A DNA stretch of 64,000 nucleotides from Yersinia kristensenii (GCF_900460525.1 NZ_UHIY01000001.1:124001-188000), one strand, 5' to 3'; shown: positions 18,295-30,417, numbered from the stretch's first letter. Program-made: numbers and translations. The notes: generated from the letters alone by a model not told the origin.

Positions 18295-21200
18295 TTAGCC
18301 CAATTGCTTACGAGCATTACGGAACATACGCATCCATGGGCTATCTTCACCCCACTCTTCCGGATGCCATGAGTTACTGACAGTACGGAAGACACGCTCT
18401 GGATGCGGCATCATGACGGTGGCCCGCCCGCTGACACTGGTTACCGCCGTAATACCATGCGCTGAACCATTCGGGTTCGCCGGATACTGCTCGGTGACCG
18501 CACCTTGGTTGTTCACAAAGCGTAATGCCACCAAGTTGCTCTGTTCCAATATTGCCAGATGCGCCGCATCACGCACTTCAACCCGGCCCTCACCGTGTGA
18601 AACCGCAATTGGCATGCGGGAACCCGCCATATCCTGCATAAACAGGGATGGGCTGTTTGCCACTTCGACCAGACTGAAACGCGCTTCAAAACGGTCCGAT
18701 AAATTGCGGACAAACCGTGGCCAGTGTTCAGCACCCGGAATAAGTTCGCGCAGATTAGACATCATCTGGCAGCCATTACACACCCCCAACGCCAGTGTTT
18801 CTGGGCGGTGGAAGAAAGCTTCGAACTCATCACGCACGCGGTCATTGAACAGAATGGACTTCGCCCAACCTTCGCCTGCGCCCAATACATCGCCGTAAGA
18901 GAAACCACCACAAGCCACTAAGGTCTGGAAAGATTGCAAATCAGTGCGCCCTGCCAGCAAGTCACTCATATGCACGTCAACGGCATCAAAACCGGCGCGA
19001 TGGAAAGCGGCGGCCATTTCAACGTGGGAGTTAACCCCCTGCTCACGCAGCACGGCAACTTTTGGTCGCGCCTGTTTGATAATATAAGGTGCGGCGATAT
19101 CTTCAGCGGGATCAAAGGTCAGTTTCACATTCAGGCCAGGGTCGCGCTCATCCTGTTTCGCTTGATGCTCTTGATCAGCGCAATCTGGATTATCGCGCAG
19201 GCGCTGCATCTGCCAAGTGGTTTCAGCCCACCACAAGCGCAGGGTGCTGCGTTTTTCGCTGTATACCGCCTCGGTACCACTGCGGATGTCAAAAACATCC
19301 CCCTCAACAGCGCGGCCCAGATAATGGACACAGTTTGCCAAACCATGGTCAGCCAGCACTTTTTCCACTGCGGCTCGCTGCTCAGCGCGCACCTGAATCA
19401 CCGCCCCTAACTCCTCATTAAACAAGGCGGCCAGCGCATCGTCACCCAAGGATTGAATATCAACTTGCACACCGCAATGACCAGCAAAGGCCATTTCAGC
19501 CAGTGTGACCAACAAACCGCCGTCTGAGCGGTCGTGATAGGCCAACAAGGCTTGATCTGCCACTAAACGCTGCATGGCATTGAAGAAGCCCGCCAGTTGT
19601 TGCACATCGCGCACATCCGCCGGTTTATCCCCTAACTGACGATAAACCTGGGTCAACGCCGTCGCCCCCAGTGCATTGTGGCCCGCGCCCAAATCAATCA
19701 GCAACAGCGCATTGTCACCTTTGTCAGTACGCAACTGCGGGGTTACGGTGTGACGAACATCTTCGATACGGGCAAAAGCGGTAATCACCAATGACAGCGG
19801 CGAGGTCATTTCGCGCTGTTCATCCCCTTCCTGCCAGCGGGTTTTCATCGACATAGAGTCTTTGCCCACCGGGATGGTAATTTCCAGCGCCGGACATAAT
19901 TCTTCACCCACCGCGCGCACCGCTTCATACAAACCGGCGTCTTCACCGGGGTGACCGGCGGCGGACATCCAGTTCGCCGACAGTTTAATGCGCTTGAGTT
20001 CACCAATTTGGGTCGCGGCGATATTGGTCAATGCTTCGCCAACCGCCAAACGGGCTGAAGCGGCAAAATCCAACAAGGCCACTGGCGCACGTTCGCCCAG
20101 TGACATTGCCTCGCCATAGTAGCTGTCCAGACTGGCGCTGGTAACGGCACAGTCAGCCACCGGGATCTGCCACGGGCCGACCATCTGGTCACGGGTGACC
20201 ATGCCGGTTACGGTGCGGTCGCCAATGGTGATCAGGAAGGTTTTCTCTGCTACCGCCGGTAAATGCATCACGCGTTTTACTGCATCAGCAATGCTGATTT
20301 CAGCCCGCTGCAGAGCCTCTCCCTGCGCTTGCAGGCGGGTAACATCACGCAACATTTTCGGCGTTTTACCTAACAGCACATCCAACGGCATATCAATGGG
20401 TTGATTATCGAAATGACGGTCATTCAGGGTCAGATGCTTTTCTTCGGTCGCTTCACCGATAACCGCATATGGCGCACGTTCACGACGGCAAATCTCATCA
20501 AATTGTGCCATCTGCGCTGGGGCAATGGCCATGACATAGCGCTCCTGAGATTCGTTACACCACACTTCCAGCGGGCTCATACCCGGCTCGTCGTTTAGAA
20601 TGTCACGCAACTCAAAACGGCCGCCACGGCCACCGTCACTGACCAATTCTGGCATCGCGTTGGACAAACCACCGGCACCGACGTCATGAATAAACAGGAT
20701 GGGGTTGTGGTCGCCCAACTGCCAGCAGCGGTCGATCACCTCCTGACAACGGCGTTCCATCTCCGGGTTATCGCGCTGTACCGAAGCAAAATCCAGATCC
20801 GCATCAGATTGGCCAGAGGCCATGGAAGACGCCGCACCGCCGCCCAAACCGATATTCATTGCTGGGCCACCGAGCACCACCAGCTTAGCACCCACGGTGA
20901 TTTCGCCTTTCTGCACGTGATTCGCACGGATATTGCCAATCCCGCCCGCCAGCATGATCGGCTTATGATAGCCACGTAGCTCGGTGCCGTTATGGCTGTT
21001 TACGCGCTCTTCATAGGTACGGAAGTAGCCCAACAGCGCTGGGCGACCAAATTCATTGTTAAACGCCGCACCGCCCAATGGGCCTTCGGTCATGATATCC
21101 AGCGCGGTCACAATGCGATCGGGTTTACCGAAATTCTCTTCCCACGGCTGTTCAAAACCGGGGATACGCAAGTTAGAAACAGAGAAACCCACCAAACCCG

Positions 21201-22185
21201 CTTTCGGTTTAGCGCCGCGCCCGGTGGCCCCCTCATCACGGATTTCTCCACCCGAGCCAGTCGCCGCGCCCGGCCATGGTGAAATTGCCGTCGGGTGGTT
21301 GTGAGTTTCAACTTTCATCAGGATATGCGCCTCTTCCTGATGGTAGCCATAAACGCCATTTTCTGGCGCGGCAAAGAAGCGCCCGACCGAAGAACCTTCC
21401 ATCACCGCAGCATTGTCTTTATAGGCCGACAACACGTAATCCGGGGTATGCTCAAAGGTGTTTTTGATCATCTTAAACAACGATTTAGGCTGATCAACAC
21501 CGTCAATTTTCCAATCCGCATTAAAAATCTTATGGCGGCAATGCTCAGAGTTGGCCTGAGCAAACATATACAGCTCGATATCTGTCGGGTTGCGCCCAAG
21601 GCCAGTAAACGCGGCCAACAGATAATCAATTTCATCCGGAGCCAGTGCCAGACCCAATTTAATATTGGCCTGATCCAGTGCACTACGGCCCTGCGTCAAA
21701 ATATCCACCCGTTGTACCGGAGCGGGCTGATGATGAGAGAACAGTTGCTCGGCTTGCTGCAAATCGGTGAAAACCGTTTCCATCATGCGGTCATGCAGCA
21801 ATGCTGACAATTGCTGCCATTGGCTTTCAGTCAGGTTCGGGCCTTGTATATAGAAAGCCAGACCGCGCTCCAGGCGCAGAACCTGTGGCAGTGCACAATT
21901 ATGTGCAATATCAGTTGCTTTGGAAGACCACGGAGAAATTGTCCCCGGCCTTGGTGTCACTAATAATAAACGCCCTTCTGGCGCATGTTCGGGGAGAGAT
22001 GGCCCATATTTAAGCAGCCGCTGGAGTCTGGCGTGTTCGTCAGCACTCAAGGGAGCGCTGACATCGGCAAAGTGAACGTATTCGGCATAGATATCATCTA
22101 CCGGCAGATGAGCATCCTGGCAACGGGACAGCAGTTTGGTAATTCGAAAAGCCGACAAAGCGGGCGAACCACGCAGTATTTCCAT
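18295..22185 (-). CDS. purL: phosphoribosylformylglycinamidine synthase PurL
   Basis: Fourth step of purine synthesis: FGAR + ATP + glutamine to FGAM. At 1296 residues it is the large single-chain form. It has an N-terminal PurS-like part, two FGAM synthetase repeats ([20 protein letters not shown] near residue 290-310, [11 protein letters not shown]) and a C-terminal glutaminase with the nucleophile Cys in [12 protein letters not shown] and the HGEGR histidine. It starts [16 protein letters not shown] PurR operator overlaps its -35 region. It is convergent with the small exported protein gene, and a terminator lies between them. Confidence 0.98.
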   Translation of the reverse strand: MEILRGSPALSAFRITKLLSRCQDAHLPVDDIYAEYVHFADVSAPLSADEHARLQRLLKYGPSLPEHAPEGRLLLVTPRPGTISPWSSKATDIAHNCALPQVLRLERGLAFYIQGPNLTESQWQQLSALLHDRMMETVFTDLQQAEQLFSHHQPAPVQRVDILTQGRSALDQANIKLGLALAPDEIDYLLAAFTGLGRNPTDIELYMFAQANSEHCRHKIFNADWKIDGVDQPKSLFKMIKNTFEHTPDYVLSAYKDNAAVMEGSSVGRFFAAPENGVYGYHQEEAHILMKVETHNHPTAISPWPGAATGSGGEIRDEGATGRGAKPKAGLVGFSVSNLRIPGFEQPWEENFGKPDRIVTALDIMTEGPLGGAAFNNEFGRPALLGYFRTYEERVNSHNGTELRGYHKPIMLAGGIGNIRANHVQKGEITVGAKLVVLGGPAMNIGLGGGAASSMASGQSDADLDFASVQRDNPEMERRCQEVIDRCWQLGDHNPILFIHDVGAGGLSNAMPELVSDGGRGGRFELRDILNDEPGMSPLEVWCNESQERYVMAIAPAQMAQFDEICRRERAPYAVIGEATEEKHLTLNDRHFDNQPIDMPLDVLLGKTPKMLRDVTRLQAQGEALQRAEISIADAVKRVMHLPAVAEKTFLITIGDRTVTGMVTRDQMVGPWQIPVADCAVTSASLDSYYGEAMSLGERAPVALLDFAASARLAVGEALTNIAATQIGELKRIKLSANWMSAAGHPGEDAGLYEAVRAVGEELCPALEITIPVGKDSMSMKTRWQEGDEQREMTSPLSLVITAFARIEDVRHTVTPQLRTDKGDNALLLIDLGAGHNALGATALTQVYRQLGDKPADVRDVQQLAGFFNAMQRLVADQALLAYHDRSDGGLLVTLAEMAFAGHCGVQVDIQSLGDDALAALFNEELGAVIQVRAEQRAAVEKVLADHGLANCVHYLGRAVEGDVFDIRSGTEAVYSEKRSTLRLWWAETTWQMQRLRDNPDCADQEHQAKQDERDPGLNVKLTFDPAEDIAAPYIIKQARPKVAVLREQGVNSHVEMAAAFHRAGFDAVDVHMSDLLAGRTDLQSFQTLVACGGFSYGDVLGAGEGWAKSILFNDRVRDEFEAFFHRPETLALGVCNGCQMMSNLRELIPGAEHWPRFVRNLSDRFEARFSLVEVANSPSLFMQDMAGSRMPIAVSHGEGRVEVRDAAHLAILEQSNLVALRFVNNQGAVTEQYPANPNGSAHGITAVTSVSGRATVMMPHPERVFRTVSNSWHPEEWGEDSPWMRMFRNARKQLG

Positions 22186-22274
22186 AATCTAAGTTTCTCT
22201 CTCTTCGAAGCGACTGGGACAGCACTTCATTGGGCGCAGCATGCATTGGCGCAAAACAGGGGAAAACGCGCGCC

Positions 22275-22313
22275 ATTATAGTGAATCTGAGCCGCCGACG
22301 AAACCGTTTGCGT
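22275..22313 (-). promoter_or_regulatory. purL promoter with PurR operator
   Basis: On the leftward strand the operator ACGCAAACGGTTTCGT (22298-22313) matches the PurR consensus at nearly every base and lies 17 bp before a perfect -10 TATAAT (22275-22280). The repressor would cover the -35 region. Confidence 0.9.
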
Positions 22314-22499
22314 CGCTATTATTCATAATTGCGTCAGAAATTTTTGTTAGAGATATACATTGAATACCGGATCAATAAGCTCGCAATAAAGTTGCACACT
22401 GACGAATTATTGCGCAAAATGCCGCTCTACTGGGGATTTAACCATGTCGATTTACGCTTCAAAATACACATATAAAGAGCGCTGCCGAGAGATAACTAT
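22314..22499. other. spacer upstream of mltF
   Basis: No gene or repeat is recognised. A weak GAGAG ribosome site occurs about ten bases before the TTG start of mltF. Confidence 0.45.
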
Positions 22500-23960
22500 T
22501 TGACGCGCATAAAATTAAATTACTTTGTCATCGGTATCATTGCCTTACTTCTGGCCCTCGCGCTGTGGCCCAATATTCCGTGGCGCAATGGACAAGAAGG
22601 GCAACTGGACCGAATAAAAGCCCGTGGTGAACTGCGAGTTAGCACTATAAGTTCACCCTTGATCTACTCAACCGGAAAAGATGGCCCTTCCGGTCTCGAC
22701 TATGAGCTGACACAACGTTTTGCTGACTATCTGGGGGTTAAGCTGGTGATGACCCCGCATCATAATATCAATGATCTGTTTGATGCTTTAGATAGTGACG
22801 ATGCCGACCTCATTGCTGCCGGGCTAATTTATAACCGCGAACGTCTTAACCGGGCGCGCACTGGCCCTGCCTATTATTCCGTGTCGCAACAATTAGTCTA
22901 CCGGTTGGGTGCTCCGCGCCCAAAATCATTCAGCGACCTGAAAGGCCAACTGATTGTGGCCTCCGGCTCAGCCCATATGACCACCTTGAAACAACTTAAA
23001 CAGACTAAATATCCGGATCTTAACTGGGGGTCGTCAGTTGATCGCTCCGGCAAAGAATTACTGGAGCAAGTCGCAGAGGGCAAGCTCGACTATACTCTCG
23101 GCGATTCTGTCACTATTGCGCTGCTGCAACGCATTCACCCACAATTGGCAGTGGCTTTTGACGTTACGGATGAAGAGCCAGTGACTTGGTATTTCCAACA
23201 GAGTCGTGATGATAGCCTGTATGCGGCAATGCTCGATTTCTACAGTGAGATGGTAGAAGACGGCAGTTTGGCGCGTCTGGAGGAAAAATATCTCGGCCAT
23301 GTCGGCAGTTTTGATTATGTCGATACCAAAACATTCCTCTCCTCCATTGATAATGTGCTGCCCTCTTTCCAGCCCTTATTTGAAAAGCATGCCGGTGAAA
23401 TTGACTGGAAATTACTGGCAGCGATCGCCTATCAAGAATCCCATTGGAATCCACAAGCGACCTCCCCCACCGGGGTGCGCGGCCTAATGATGCTCACGCG
23501 GGCCACCGCCAGTAGCTTGGGAGTAAAAGACCGGGTTGATCCCGAAGAGAGTATCAAAGGTGGTTCGGTTTACTTGCAACGGCTGATGCAAAAAGTGCCA
23601 GAGACCATTCCAGAAGATGAGCGAATTTGGTTTGCGTTGGCTTCATATAATATGGGTTATGGTCATATGCTTGATGCCCGCAAACTGACCAAAAAACAAA
23701 ATGGTAACCCAGACAGTTGGGTAGACGTAAAAATGCGGCTACCCATGTTGAGCCAAAAACGCTACTACCCGAGCACCACTTATGGCTATGCGCGGGGTCA
23801 CGAGGCCTATAACTACGTCGAAAACATCCGCCGCTATCAGGTCAGTCTGGAGGGATACTTGCAGGAAAGAGAGAAAAAAGCCGCGCAGCACGCCGCGATT
23901 GAAGCCGAATTAGGTAAAGCTTATCCAGTCGTCGGGCCCGGCTGGTCAATCAATAATTAG
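22500..23960 (+). CDS. mltF: membrane-bound lytic murein transglycosylase F (MltF)
   Basis: Cleaves peptidoglycan glycan strands to 1,6-anhydro products. It has an uncleaved N-terminal membrane anchor (residues 6-25, [19 protein letters not shown]), a periplasmic-binding-protein-like regulatory domain (about 40-265), and a lysozyme-like catalytic domain with the catalytic Glu in [18 protein letters not shown]. Its 486 residues are close to the E. coli length, although the C-terminal tail differs. The start is TTG at 22500; the next residues [12 protein letters not shown] align with the E. coli start, so an upstream start is unlikely. Confidence 0.95.
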   Translation: MTRIKLNYFVIGIIALLLALALWPNIPWRNGQEGQLDRIKARGELRVSTISSPLIYSTGKDGPSGLDYELTQRFADYLGVKLVMTPHHNINDLFDALDSDDADLIAAGLIYNRERLNRARTGPAYYSVSQQLVYRLGAPRPKSFSDLKGQLIVASGSAHMTTLKQLKQTKYPDLNWGSSVDRSGKELLEQVAEGKLDYTLGDSVTIALLQRIHPQLAVAFDVTDEEPVTWYFQQSRDDSLYAAMLDFYSEMVEDGSLARLEEKYLGHVGSFDYVDTKTFLSSIDNVLPSFQPLFEKHAGEIDWKLLAAIAYQESHWNPQATSPTGVRGLMMLTRATASSLGVKDRVDPEESIKGGSVYLQRLMQKVPETIPEDERIWFALASYNMGYGHMLDARKLTKKQNGNPDSWVDVKMRLPMLSQKRYYPSTTYGYARGHEAYNYVENIRRYQVSLEGYLQEREKKAAQHAAIEAELGKAYPVVGPGWSINN

Positions 23961-24035
23961 CACTTCTTTCAGATTCCCGACGCCATTGTTGCCAACTCTT
24001 TTAGATTGCCAATCATGGAGGGGAAACGTGTCGTT

Positions 24036-24068
24036 GGGGTCGTAGCGACGAAGTCGCCGGAGCGCCCC
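24036..24068. other. GC-rich hairpin between mltF and tadA
   Basis: A perfect inner hairpin GCGAC-GAA-GTCGC (24045-24057) is enclosed by GGGG (24036-24039) and CCCC (24065-24068). There is no T run, so it is not a standard terminator. The high GC contrasts with its flanks, and it may be part of a dispersed repeat. Confidence 0.35.
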
Positions 24069-24123
24069 TAGGTACGGTCGCCCTTTCACTCGCTGAGCTA
24101 TCATTAATCTTACTTATTTTTAC

Positions 24124-24720
<597 letters not shown>

Positions 24721-24839
24721 TCACTATCGCCACTAAATTCACTATAAAATAGCTCAATACATCATGATCAGTTAATGTTCCGATAAGGTAAGAATCATTC
24801 CTGATATAAATGATATGCAACTATATGGAAGCCAGAAAC

Positions 24840-25889
24840 ATGAAGCTCAACAAGAAGAGCGCGGTAATTGTGCGTAAAACCCTTGATGGATGGGCCAAAG
24901 AAGGAGTTATTCCTGAAGAAGAACATCAGCGTTTGTTGGCAAACATTGATGTTCAACCTTTTGACTGGCGCAGGTTGGCAGGTTACGCCTTCCTTGCCGC
25001 ACTGGCCTCACTGGTCATCGCGATTGGCAGTCTGATGGCTGATACTTTTCTATTAGCCTGGATTAGCCAATTTTTCCGCTTTGATCCTCCAGTGCGAGTC
25101 GCGGTCACTGGCGTCTTAGCCGCGGCCTTTTATGGCTGGGGGTTTTACCGCCGCCGACAAGATGCCAGCAAAATCTATAGTAATGAGGCCGTGCTGTTCC
25201 TCGGTGTCATTTTTACTGCTGCGGCTATCGGCCAGCTTGGCGAATGGCTGGATAACGGCAGTGGCCGCATCTCGGTATTATTGTTGCTCGGCACCCTGAT
25301 TTACGCTGCGGTCGGCTGGTTTGGCCGCTCACCACTGGTGTGGCTGTTTGCCTTGCTGTCACTGGGCAATGCGTTTGGTGCAGAAACCGGCTATATGTCC
25401 GGTTGGGGCGCTTACTGGCTGGGAATGAACTATCCAACCCGCTTTATTGCCTTTGGTTTGCTGCTGTGCGCCAGTGCATTGACATTACAACCGCAGTTGG
25501 CGGCACGTCGGCTGGATCGGGTTTCGCAGGCCATGGGGCTGCTTTATCTGTTTATTGCCCTGTGGTTATTGTCTATTTTTGGCAATTACGGCGATATCGA
25601 TCATTGGTATCAACTACGCCAGATTGAACTGCTCCATTGGAGTATCTTATTTGCTCTCGCAGCCGCTGCGGCAATCTGGCTGGGGTTAAAGCGCGATGAT
25701 GCCATGCTACGCGGCTTTGGCCTGACATTTTTGGCCATCAACTTGTATACCCGTTTCTTTGAGTTTTTCTGGGATACCATGCCGAAAACTATTTTCTTCC
25801 TGTTGCTCGGCATCAGTTTGTGGCTGCTAGGCCGGCATGCTGAGCGGATCTGGCGGCTAGGCCATCATGAAAATGATGTGACTCATTAG
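24840..25889 (+). CDS. DUF2157 multi-spanning membrane protein
   Basis: Inner-membrane protein of about 349 residues. A soluble N-terminal segment (about residues 1-40, VRKTLDGWAKEGVIPEEEHQRLL) matches the DUF2157 start, and about ten hydrophobic segments follow, such as LAGYAFLAALASLVIAIGSL and FGLLLCASALTL. The function of this family is unknown. I chose the ATG at 24840 (MKLNKKSAV), which has GGAAG nine bases upstream; starts at 24810 and 24825 have no ribosome site. It lies alone between divergent tadA and convergent pgpC. Confidence 0.75.
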   Translation: MKLNKKSAVIVRKTLDGWAKEGVIPEEEHQRLLANIDVQPFDWRRLAGYAFLAALASLVIAIGSLMADTFLLAWISQFFRFDPPVRVAVTGVLAAAFYGWGFYRRRQDASKIYSNEAVLFLGVIFTAAAIGQLGEWLDNGSGRISVLLLLGTLIYAAVGWFGRSPLVWLFALLSLGNAFGAETGYMSGWGAYWLGMNYPTRFIAFGLLLCASALTLQPQLAARRLDRVSQAMGLLYLFIALWLLSIFGNYGDIDHWYQLRQIELLHWSILFALAAAAAIWLGLKRDDAMLRGFGLTFLAINLYTRFFEFFWDTMPKTIFFLLLGISLWLLGRHAERIWRLGHHENDVTH

Positions 25890-25906
25890 AGCAATGTGGC
25901 GAATAA

Positions 25907-25934
25907 CTTCAGTGGGCTTTTACCCCCACTGAAG
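25907..25934. terminator. hairpin between DUF2157 gene and pgpC
   Basis: CTTCAGTGGG and CCCACTGAAG form a perfect 10-bp stem between the convergent genes, but no T run follows, so efficiency is uncertain. Confidence 0.55.
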
Positions 25935-25967
25935 CCTATTACAACTGTATGTTATTTCAACTACGAC

Positions 25968-26651
25968 TCATTCTAACTGTTGTAATTCGCCAGTTTTACT
26001 GACCCGCCAGCGGTGTTCGCAAAAATGCAACAGCGGGTTATCTTGCTTACTGTCACTGTAACCGCTGTAGAGTTTCAGTGGCGACCCCAAGCGCTGTTCT
26101 AATTGCACCACTTTTTCTGGCCCTAAACAGCGCAGTGGCAACACCCACCCGCCATTGCGTCGTGCCATACGGCTCCCCACCAGCCGTAAATGGTGAATAA
26201 AGTCTGAATCGTGATAAACCTGCTCGACCAGCCGTTGCGGTGAGCCGGTAATCAGCCACACCTGGGCATCGGTGCTCTGCAGATATTGGCGCAAGCGCAT
26301 CATCACCACCGGAAATTCAGTCACTTTTTGGCGGAATTCCTTCACAAAGCGCAGTTCCAGATCCTTCAACTGCGCTTCCGGCCGGCCAAAAGTGAGCGCC
26401 CACAGCAATAAACTGATTGGCCAACGAGCACAACGCCCGCCAACCAATAACCCCAATCCAATAACCGGCAGTAATGGAATCACCAACAATATATTCAGTG
26501 GCAAATGGCGCAGCAGAAAACGCAAAAAGCTGCCAAACATATCCTGTTGATGCAACGTGCCATCTAAATCAAAGAAGACAACCCGTTTGACATTTTCCGC
26601 GGGCGGCTCGGCCATTGTGTCATTTTGCTCGGCGCTAAAAACATTTGTCAT
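25968..26651 (-). CDS. pgpC: phosphatidylglycerophosphatase C (PgpC)
   Basis: HAD-superfamily enzyme that dephosphorylates phosphatidylglycerol phosphate at the inner membrane. The motif I nucleophile is in RVVFFDLDGTLHQQDMFG, two hydrophobic segments follow (LPLNILLVIPLLPVIGLGLL), motif II is the Ser/Thr in WLITGSPQRL, and late acidic residues are in LYSGYSDSKQDNPLL. The match to E. coli PgpC (YfhB) is strong along the length. It has 227 residues, with about 14 extra at the N-terminus; an internal ATG at 26615 would give a size closer to E. coli. Confidence 0.93.
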   Translation of the reverse strand: MTNVFSAEQNDTMAEPPAENVKRVVFFDLDGTLHQQDMFGSFLRFLLRHLPLNILLVIPLLPVIGLGLLVGGRCARWPISLLLWALTFGRPEAQLKDLELRFVKEFRQKVTEFPVVMMRLRQYLQSTDAQVWLITGSPQRLVEQVYHDSDFIHHLRLVGSRMARRNGGWVLPLRCLGPEKVVQLEQRLGSPLKLYSGYSDSKQDNPLLHFCEHRWRVSKTGELQQLE

Positions 26652-26743
26652 TGAAATCCCATAAATCCAGTCAATAGAAATCTACTCGTGCAGTTCAATA
26701 CAGTATCATTGTACTGACCGCTGCGGGCCAGTGACAGCCAGCC

Positions 26744-27631
26744 TTACAATGCGGCACGTAAATATCCATTATGTCGCTGTAAATCCTGATGAGCTTGCTC
26801 CGCACTGACACCTTTTAAAATCATCAAAATGGCCGGTTTGACTTCGAATTCAGTTTGCGACAAGGCACTTTCCGCCTCAGCGCGGCTGGCTCCGGTAGCT
26901 TCAACCACAATGCGGCACGCGCGATCGACTAATTTCACATTGGTCGCTTTTACATCCACCATCAGATTTTGATAGACCTTGCCAAGCTTCACCATCGCGC
27001 CAGTAGATAACATATTTAGCACCAGTTTTTGCGCCGTACCCGATTTCATGCGAGTAGAGCCGGTCAGGGCTTCTGGCCCGACGACGGGCGAAATAGCGAC
27101 CAGCGCTTCTTGCGCGATAGGGGAATCGGGATTACAGGAAATAGCCGCAGTGGGGCAGCCAAGCTGGCGGGCATAACGTAGCGCGCCAATGACATAGGGA
27201 GTGCGGCCCGAGGCGGCCAGCCCGACCACCATATCCACCGCGGTCAACTGTAAATTTTGCAAATCGCGCTCGCCGAGTGACATATCATCCTCAGCCCCCT
27301 CTACCGCTTTGAGTAACGCGCCGGGGCCACCAGCAATTAAACCGATGACCATACCATGCGGCACACCAAAGGTCGGCGGGCATTCCGAGGCATCTAAAAC
27401 GCCAAGCCGCCCGCTGGTACCGGCCCCCAGATAGATCAAGCGCCCTCCGGCCTGTAAAGCTTTCGCTGCTAAATCTACCGCGTGAGCAATGTTGGGTATC
27501 ACCAAACGAATCGCCTGCGGCACTTTACGGTCTTCATCATTAATGCGAGTGAGCATCTCCAAAGTGGAGAGCTTATCCAAATCCATCGTGGCCGGATTGC
27601 GACTTTCAGAAATCAAAGCACCCAAATTCAT
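26744..27631 (-). CDS. murQ: N-acetylmuramic acid 6-phosphate etherase MurQ
   Basis: Cleaves the lactyl ether of MurNAc-6-phosphate to give GlcNAc-6-phosphate and lactate in cell-wall recycling. It has 295 residues from the ATG at 27631 ([19 protein letters not shown]), with GAGGAA seven bases upstream. The SIS-type sugar-binding fold is seen in [35 protein letters not shown] and [17 protein letters not shown]. It is divergent from a YfhH/MurR-type regulator. No murP transporter lies beside it, so its substrate probably comes from recycled 1,6-anhydro-MurNAc rather than from uptake. Confidence 0.96.
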   Translation of the reverse strand: MNLGALISESRNPATMDLDKLSTLEMLTRINDEDRKVPQAIRLVIPNIAHAVDLAAKALQAGGRLIYLGAGTSGRLGVLDASECPPTFGVPHGMVIGLIAGGPGALLKAVEGAEDDMSLGERDLQNLQLTAVDMVVGLAASGRTPYVIGALRYARQLGCPTAAISCNPDSPIAQEALVAISPVVGPEALTGSTRMKSGTAQKLVLNMLSTGAMVKLGKVYQNLMVDVKATNVKLVDRACRIVVEATGASRAEAESALSQTEFEVKPAILMILKGVSAEQAHQDLQRHNGYLRAAL

Positions 27632-27832
27632 GATTTTTTCCTCATTGGATTTTTTATTCATAATGACTTAGTTGTAATTGAAAATAGATGAAAGTGCGTG
27701 TTTTCTTGTCCCATTCACCCGACTTTCACAAAAAAAGGGTGTTATGCTCCAGCACTTAACCTTTGATTTTATTATTTATGGGTATTATTAACCAACTTGG
27801 CAGAATAACTTCCCATATTCAGGAACTGATTT

Positions 27833-28675
27833 ATGAGTAGTCTTCTTCGCATTCGTCAGCTCTATCCAACGCTGGCACAAAATGATCGTAAGTTAGCCGA
27901 TTTCCTGCTGACTAATCCCGAGTTGGCACGCCACCTCAGTTCACAAAAGCTGGCACAACAAACTGGCGTTAGCCAATCTGCGGTGGTTAAATTCGCACAA
28001 AAATTAGGCTATAAAGGTTTCCCAGCACTTAAACTCGCATTGAGTGAGATTGTGGCCACTCCCGCGCTGGCCGTCACTCTTCACAACCAAATTTTGAGCA
28101 CTGACAGTTTAAAAACGGTGGGCGAAAAGTTATTGGCCGAAAAAGTTGCCGCGCTACGCGCGACTTTGGATATCAATAGTGAACAGCGCTTAGCAGAGGC
28201 ACTGGCGATGCTACGGGCGGCGCGAAGGATTATTTTGACCGGTCTGGGGGCCTCTGGCTTAGTGGCGAAAGACCTTGCACATAAGCTATTGAAAATAGGT
28301 GTTATGGCGGTATCTGAAACTGATATGCATGCACAACTGGCTGCGGTGCAAACCTTGGATACTCGAGATTTACTGCTGGCTATCTCCTTTAGCGGCGAGC
28401 GTCGTGAGCTTAATCTGGCGGCAGAAGAAGCACAACGTTGTGGTGCTAAAGTGCTGGCACTGACCAGTTTTACCCCTAATAGCTTGCAGCAGCGGGCTGA
28501 CCATTGTTTGTATACTATCTCGGAAGAGCCGGCCATTCGCAGCGCAGCTATTTCATCGAGCACTGCCCAATACGCGCTGACCGACCTGCTATTTATGGCG
28601 ATGATCCAGCAAGACCTTGAAAGTGCTCAAGAGCATATTAAGCACAGTGCGGCACTGGTGAAAAAACTGGTCTAA
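27833..28675 (+). CDS. yfhH: RpiR-family transcriptional regulator, YfhH/MurR type
   Basis: Cytoplasmic regulator of 280 residues. The N-terminal helix-turn-helix (about residues 15-75, RKLADFLLTNPELARHLSSQ, TGVSQSAVVKFAQKLGYKGF) is followed by a SIS sugar-phosphate-binding domain (ARRIILTGLGASGLVAKDLAHK, LLLAISFSGERREL). The close match over the full length and the position between pgpC and yfhL identify it as the YfhH orthologue. Here it is divergent from murQ, so a MurR-like role in controlling murQ in response to MurNAc-6-phosphate is a sound inference. Confidence 0.88.
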   Translation: MSSLLRIRQLYPTLAQNDRKLADFLLTNPELARHLSSQKLAQQTGVSQSAVVKFAQKLGYKGFPALKLALSEIVATPALAVTLHNQILSTDSLKTVGEKLLAEKVAALRATLDINSEQRLAEALAMLRAARRIILTGLGASGLVAKDLAHKLLKIGVMAVSETDMHAQLAAVQTLDTRDLLLAISFSGERRELNLAAEEAQRCGAKVLALTSFTPNSLQQRADHCLYTISEEPAIRSAAISSSTAQYALTDLLFMAMIQQDLESAQEHIKHSAALVKKLV

Positions 28676-28735
28676 GGATACCAGAGGGGTATAATCCCCG
28701 CTGTTAAGCATCCCCGACCTAAGGTAAGAGGAATC

Positions 28736-28996
28736 ATGGCCCTGTTGATCACTCGTAAATGTATAAATTGCGACATGTGCGAGCCGGAATGCCCTAACGA
28801 GGCAATTTCCATGGGTGTAGACATTTATCAAATTGACCCGATGCGCTGTACAGAATGCGTCGGTCATTACGAAACGCCAACGTGTCAGTTGGTCTGCCCT
28901 ATCGATAATACGATTTCTATCGATCCCGCTTGGGTAGAAACTAACGAACAGCTGTGGGACAAGTTTGTCCAATTGCATCACGCCGATCGTTTATAG
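28736..28996 (+). CDS. yfhL: YfhL-family [4Fe-4S] ferredoxin
   Basis: Small electron carrier of 86 residues. It has two four-cysteine motifs: Cys9, 12, 15 and 19 (CINCDMCEPECPNEA), and the second CTECVGHYETPTCQLVC, whose spacing is the expanded form of the Alvin-type ferredoxins. A -10-like TATAAT lies at 28689-28694, and GTAAGAGG precedes the ATG. Same position as in E. coli. Confidence 0.95.
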   Translation: MALLITRKCINCDMCEPECPNEAISMGVDIYQIDPMRCTECVGHYETPTCQLVCPIDNTISIDPAWVETNEQLWDKFVQLHHADRL

Positions 28997-29022
28997 GATA
29001 TATGACTTTCTTATGAAGTAAA

Positions 29023-29052
29023 TTATCAGTGCCTCCATTGAAGCACTGATAA
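29023..29052. terminator. hairpin between yfhL and the GntP permease gene
   Basis: TTATCAGTGC and GCACTGATAA make a perfect 10-bp stem between the convergent genes. T runs are short on both strands. Confidence 0.6.
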
Positions 29053-29073
29053 TAAAATCAATTCAAATCCGCA

Positions 29074-30417
29074 TTAAATAAACAGGCTGATCAGCAGCAC
29101 CATCGCCAAGCCAACCACTGAGTTGGTTAGCTCCAGCAAGCCCCAAGTTTTCAAAGTGTCTTTAATCGATAGATCAAAATACCCTTTAAACAGCCAGAAT
29201 GAAGCATCATTAATATGAGTGAAGGTATTAGAACCTGCCGCCGTTGCCAGTACCAACAGTGCCGGATCGACTGAGGTAATAGTATGCGTTACTGGGTCCA
29301 TAACTGCGGCACCAATAATACCTGCGGCAGTCATCGCCGACACCACCCCCTGCCCGGTTGACAAGCGGATAAGCACAGTAATCAGCCAGGCCATGATGTA
29401 AGGCGACACACCGCCCGCGGACATCAACATACCAATGGTATCGCCAATGCCGGTATCAATGATGACCTGCTTTAACGCCCCGCCCGCACCGATGATCAAG
29501 ATGACCATGGCAATGCCTTTTACTGCCCCTTCAAATGAGTGCATGACCCATTCCATTTTATGACCACGCCCGGTGCCGAATAAAACAAAAGCAACCAGCA
29601 TGGCGATAAACATGGCAATAGGTGATGAACCCAGGAAGTTCAAGATGGTGTACGTCGTCGTCCCTTTCACCAGCCAGATGTTGGCAATGGTGGTAAAAAT
29701 CATAATGAAAGCAGGGATTAACGGCACCAGAATCGAGGTACTGAACGACGGCAGGTTATTCTCATCCAGTGGATTTTCTGCTTTCAGGAAAGTTGGAATT
29801 GGGCGTTCCAAGTTACCGAGAAACTTCGGTAAAATCAGACCCGCACAAATAACAGAAGGAATGGCAACCAAAATCCCATAGATATAAACCATCCCCATAT
29901 CAGCACCATAGGCACTCACCAGTGCAACTGGTCCTGGCTGTGGTGGGAAAAGGGAATGCGCAGTGGTCGCGGCAGCTACAGCCGGGATGGCTAGCTTGAG
30001 GAATGGGATCTTAGCTTCAACAGCAATAGCAATGATCAGTGGTGCCAAAATGATAAAGGCAACTTCATAGAACATCGCCAAACCAAAGATTAGGCCAATG
30101 ATGATGACCGCAAACTCAACATACTTCAGCCCAAATCGGCGTAATAGTGTTTGAGCTATCTGATGGGCAGCACCGGAGTCGACCATCAACTTGCCGATCA
30201 CTGCACCAAATACGACAATTATTGCCAGTTCACCGAGTGTCCCACCAAACCCCGCTTTAATAGTATGCAGAAGTTTGAGCAGATCCATCCCAGCGAGAGT
30301 ACCCACTAACAGAGCCGCCAACAGCAATGCAATCATTGAGTTGATCTGATAGCGTATATTCAGCACTAGCATTAAGCCAATACCCAATACCACCCATAGG
30401 ATATTAATCCATTCCAT
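29074..30417 (-). CDS. GntP-family sugar-acid permease
   Basis: Inner-membrane H+ symporter of 447 residues with about 12-14 hydrophobic segments. Family motifs include [20 protein letters not shown] near residue 148 and [19 protein letters not shown] near residue 395, which mark gluconate/sugar-acid transporters of the GntP (GntT/GntU/YjhF) family. It starts [14 protein letters not shown], and GGGG lies ten bases upstream. No kinase or dehydratase gene is adjacent, so the substrate is not fixed by context. The array of TTGG...CCAA operators upstream suggests control by a FadR-type GntR regulator (for example UxuR/ExuR-like). Confidence 0.85.
   Translation of the reverse strand: MEWINILWVVLGIGLMLVLNIRYQINSMIALLLAALLVGTLAGMDLLKLLHTIKAGFGGTLGELAIIVVFGAVIGKLMVDSGAAHQIAQTLLRRFGLKYVEFAVIIIGLIFGLAMFYEVAFIILAPLIIAIAVEAKIPFLKLAIPAVAAATTAHSLFPPQPGPVALVSAYGADMGMVYIYGILVAIPSVICAGLILPKFLGNLERPIPTFLKAENPLDENNLPSFSTSILVPLIPAFIMIFTTIANIWLVKGTTTYTILNFLGSSPIAMFIAMLVAFVLFGTGRGHKMEWVMHSFEGAVKGIAMVILIIGAGGALKQVIIDTGIGDTIGMLMSAGGVSPYIMAWLITVLIRLSTGQGVVSAMTAAGIIGAAVMDPVTHTITSVDPALLVLATAAGSNTFTHINDASFWLFKGYFDLSIKDTLKTWGLLELTNSVVGLAMVLLISLFI

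Noticed and set aside
21295..21807. 170-residue frame on + inside purL
   Set aside because: Antisense to the conserved FGAM synthetase domain; typical shadow frame.
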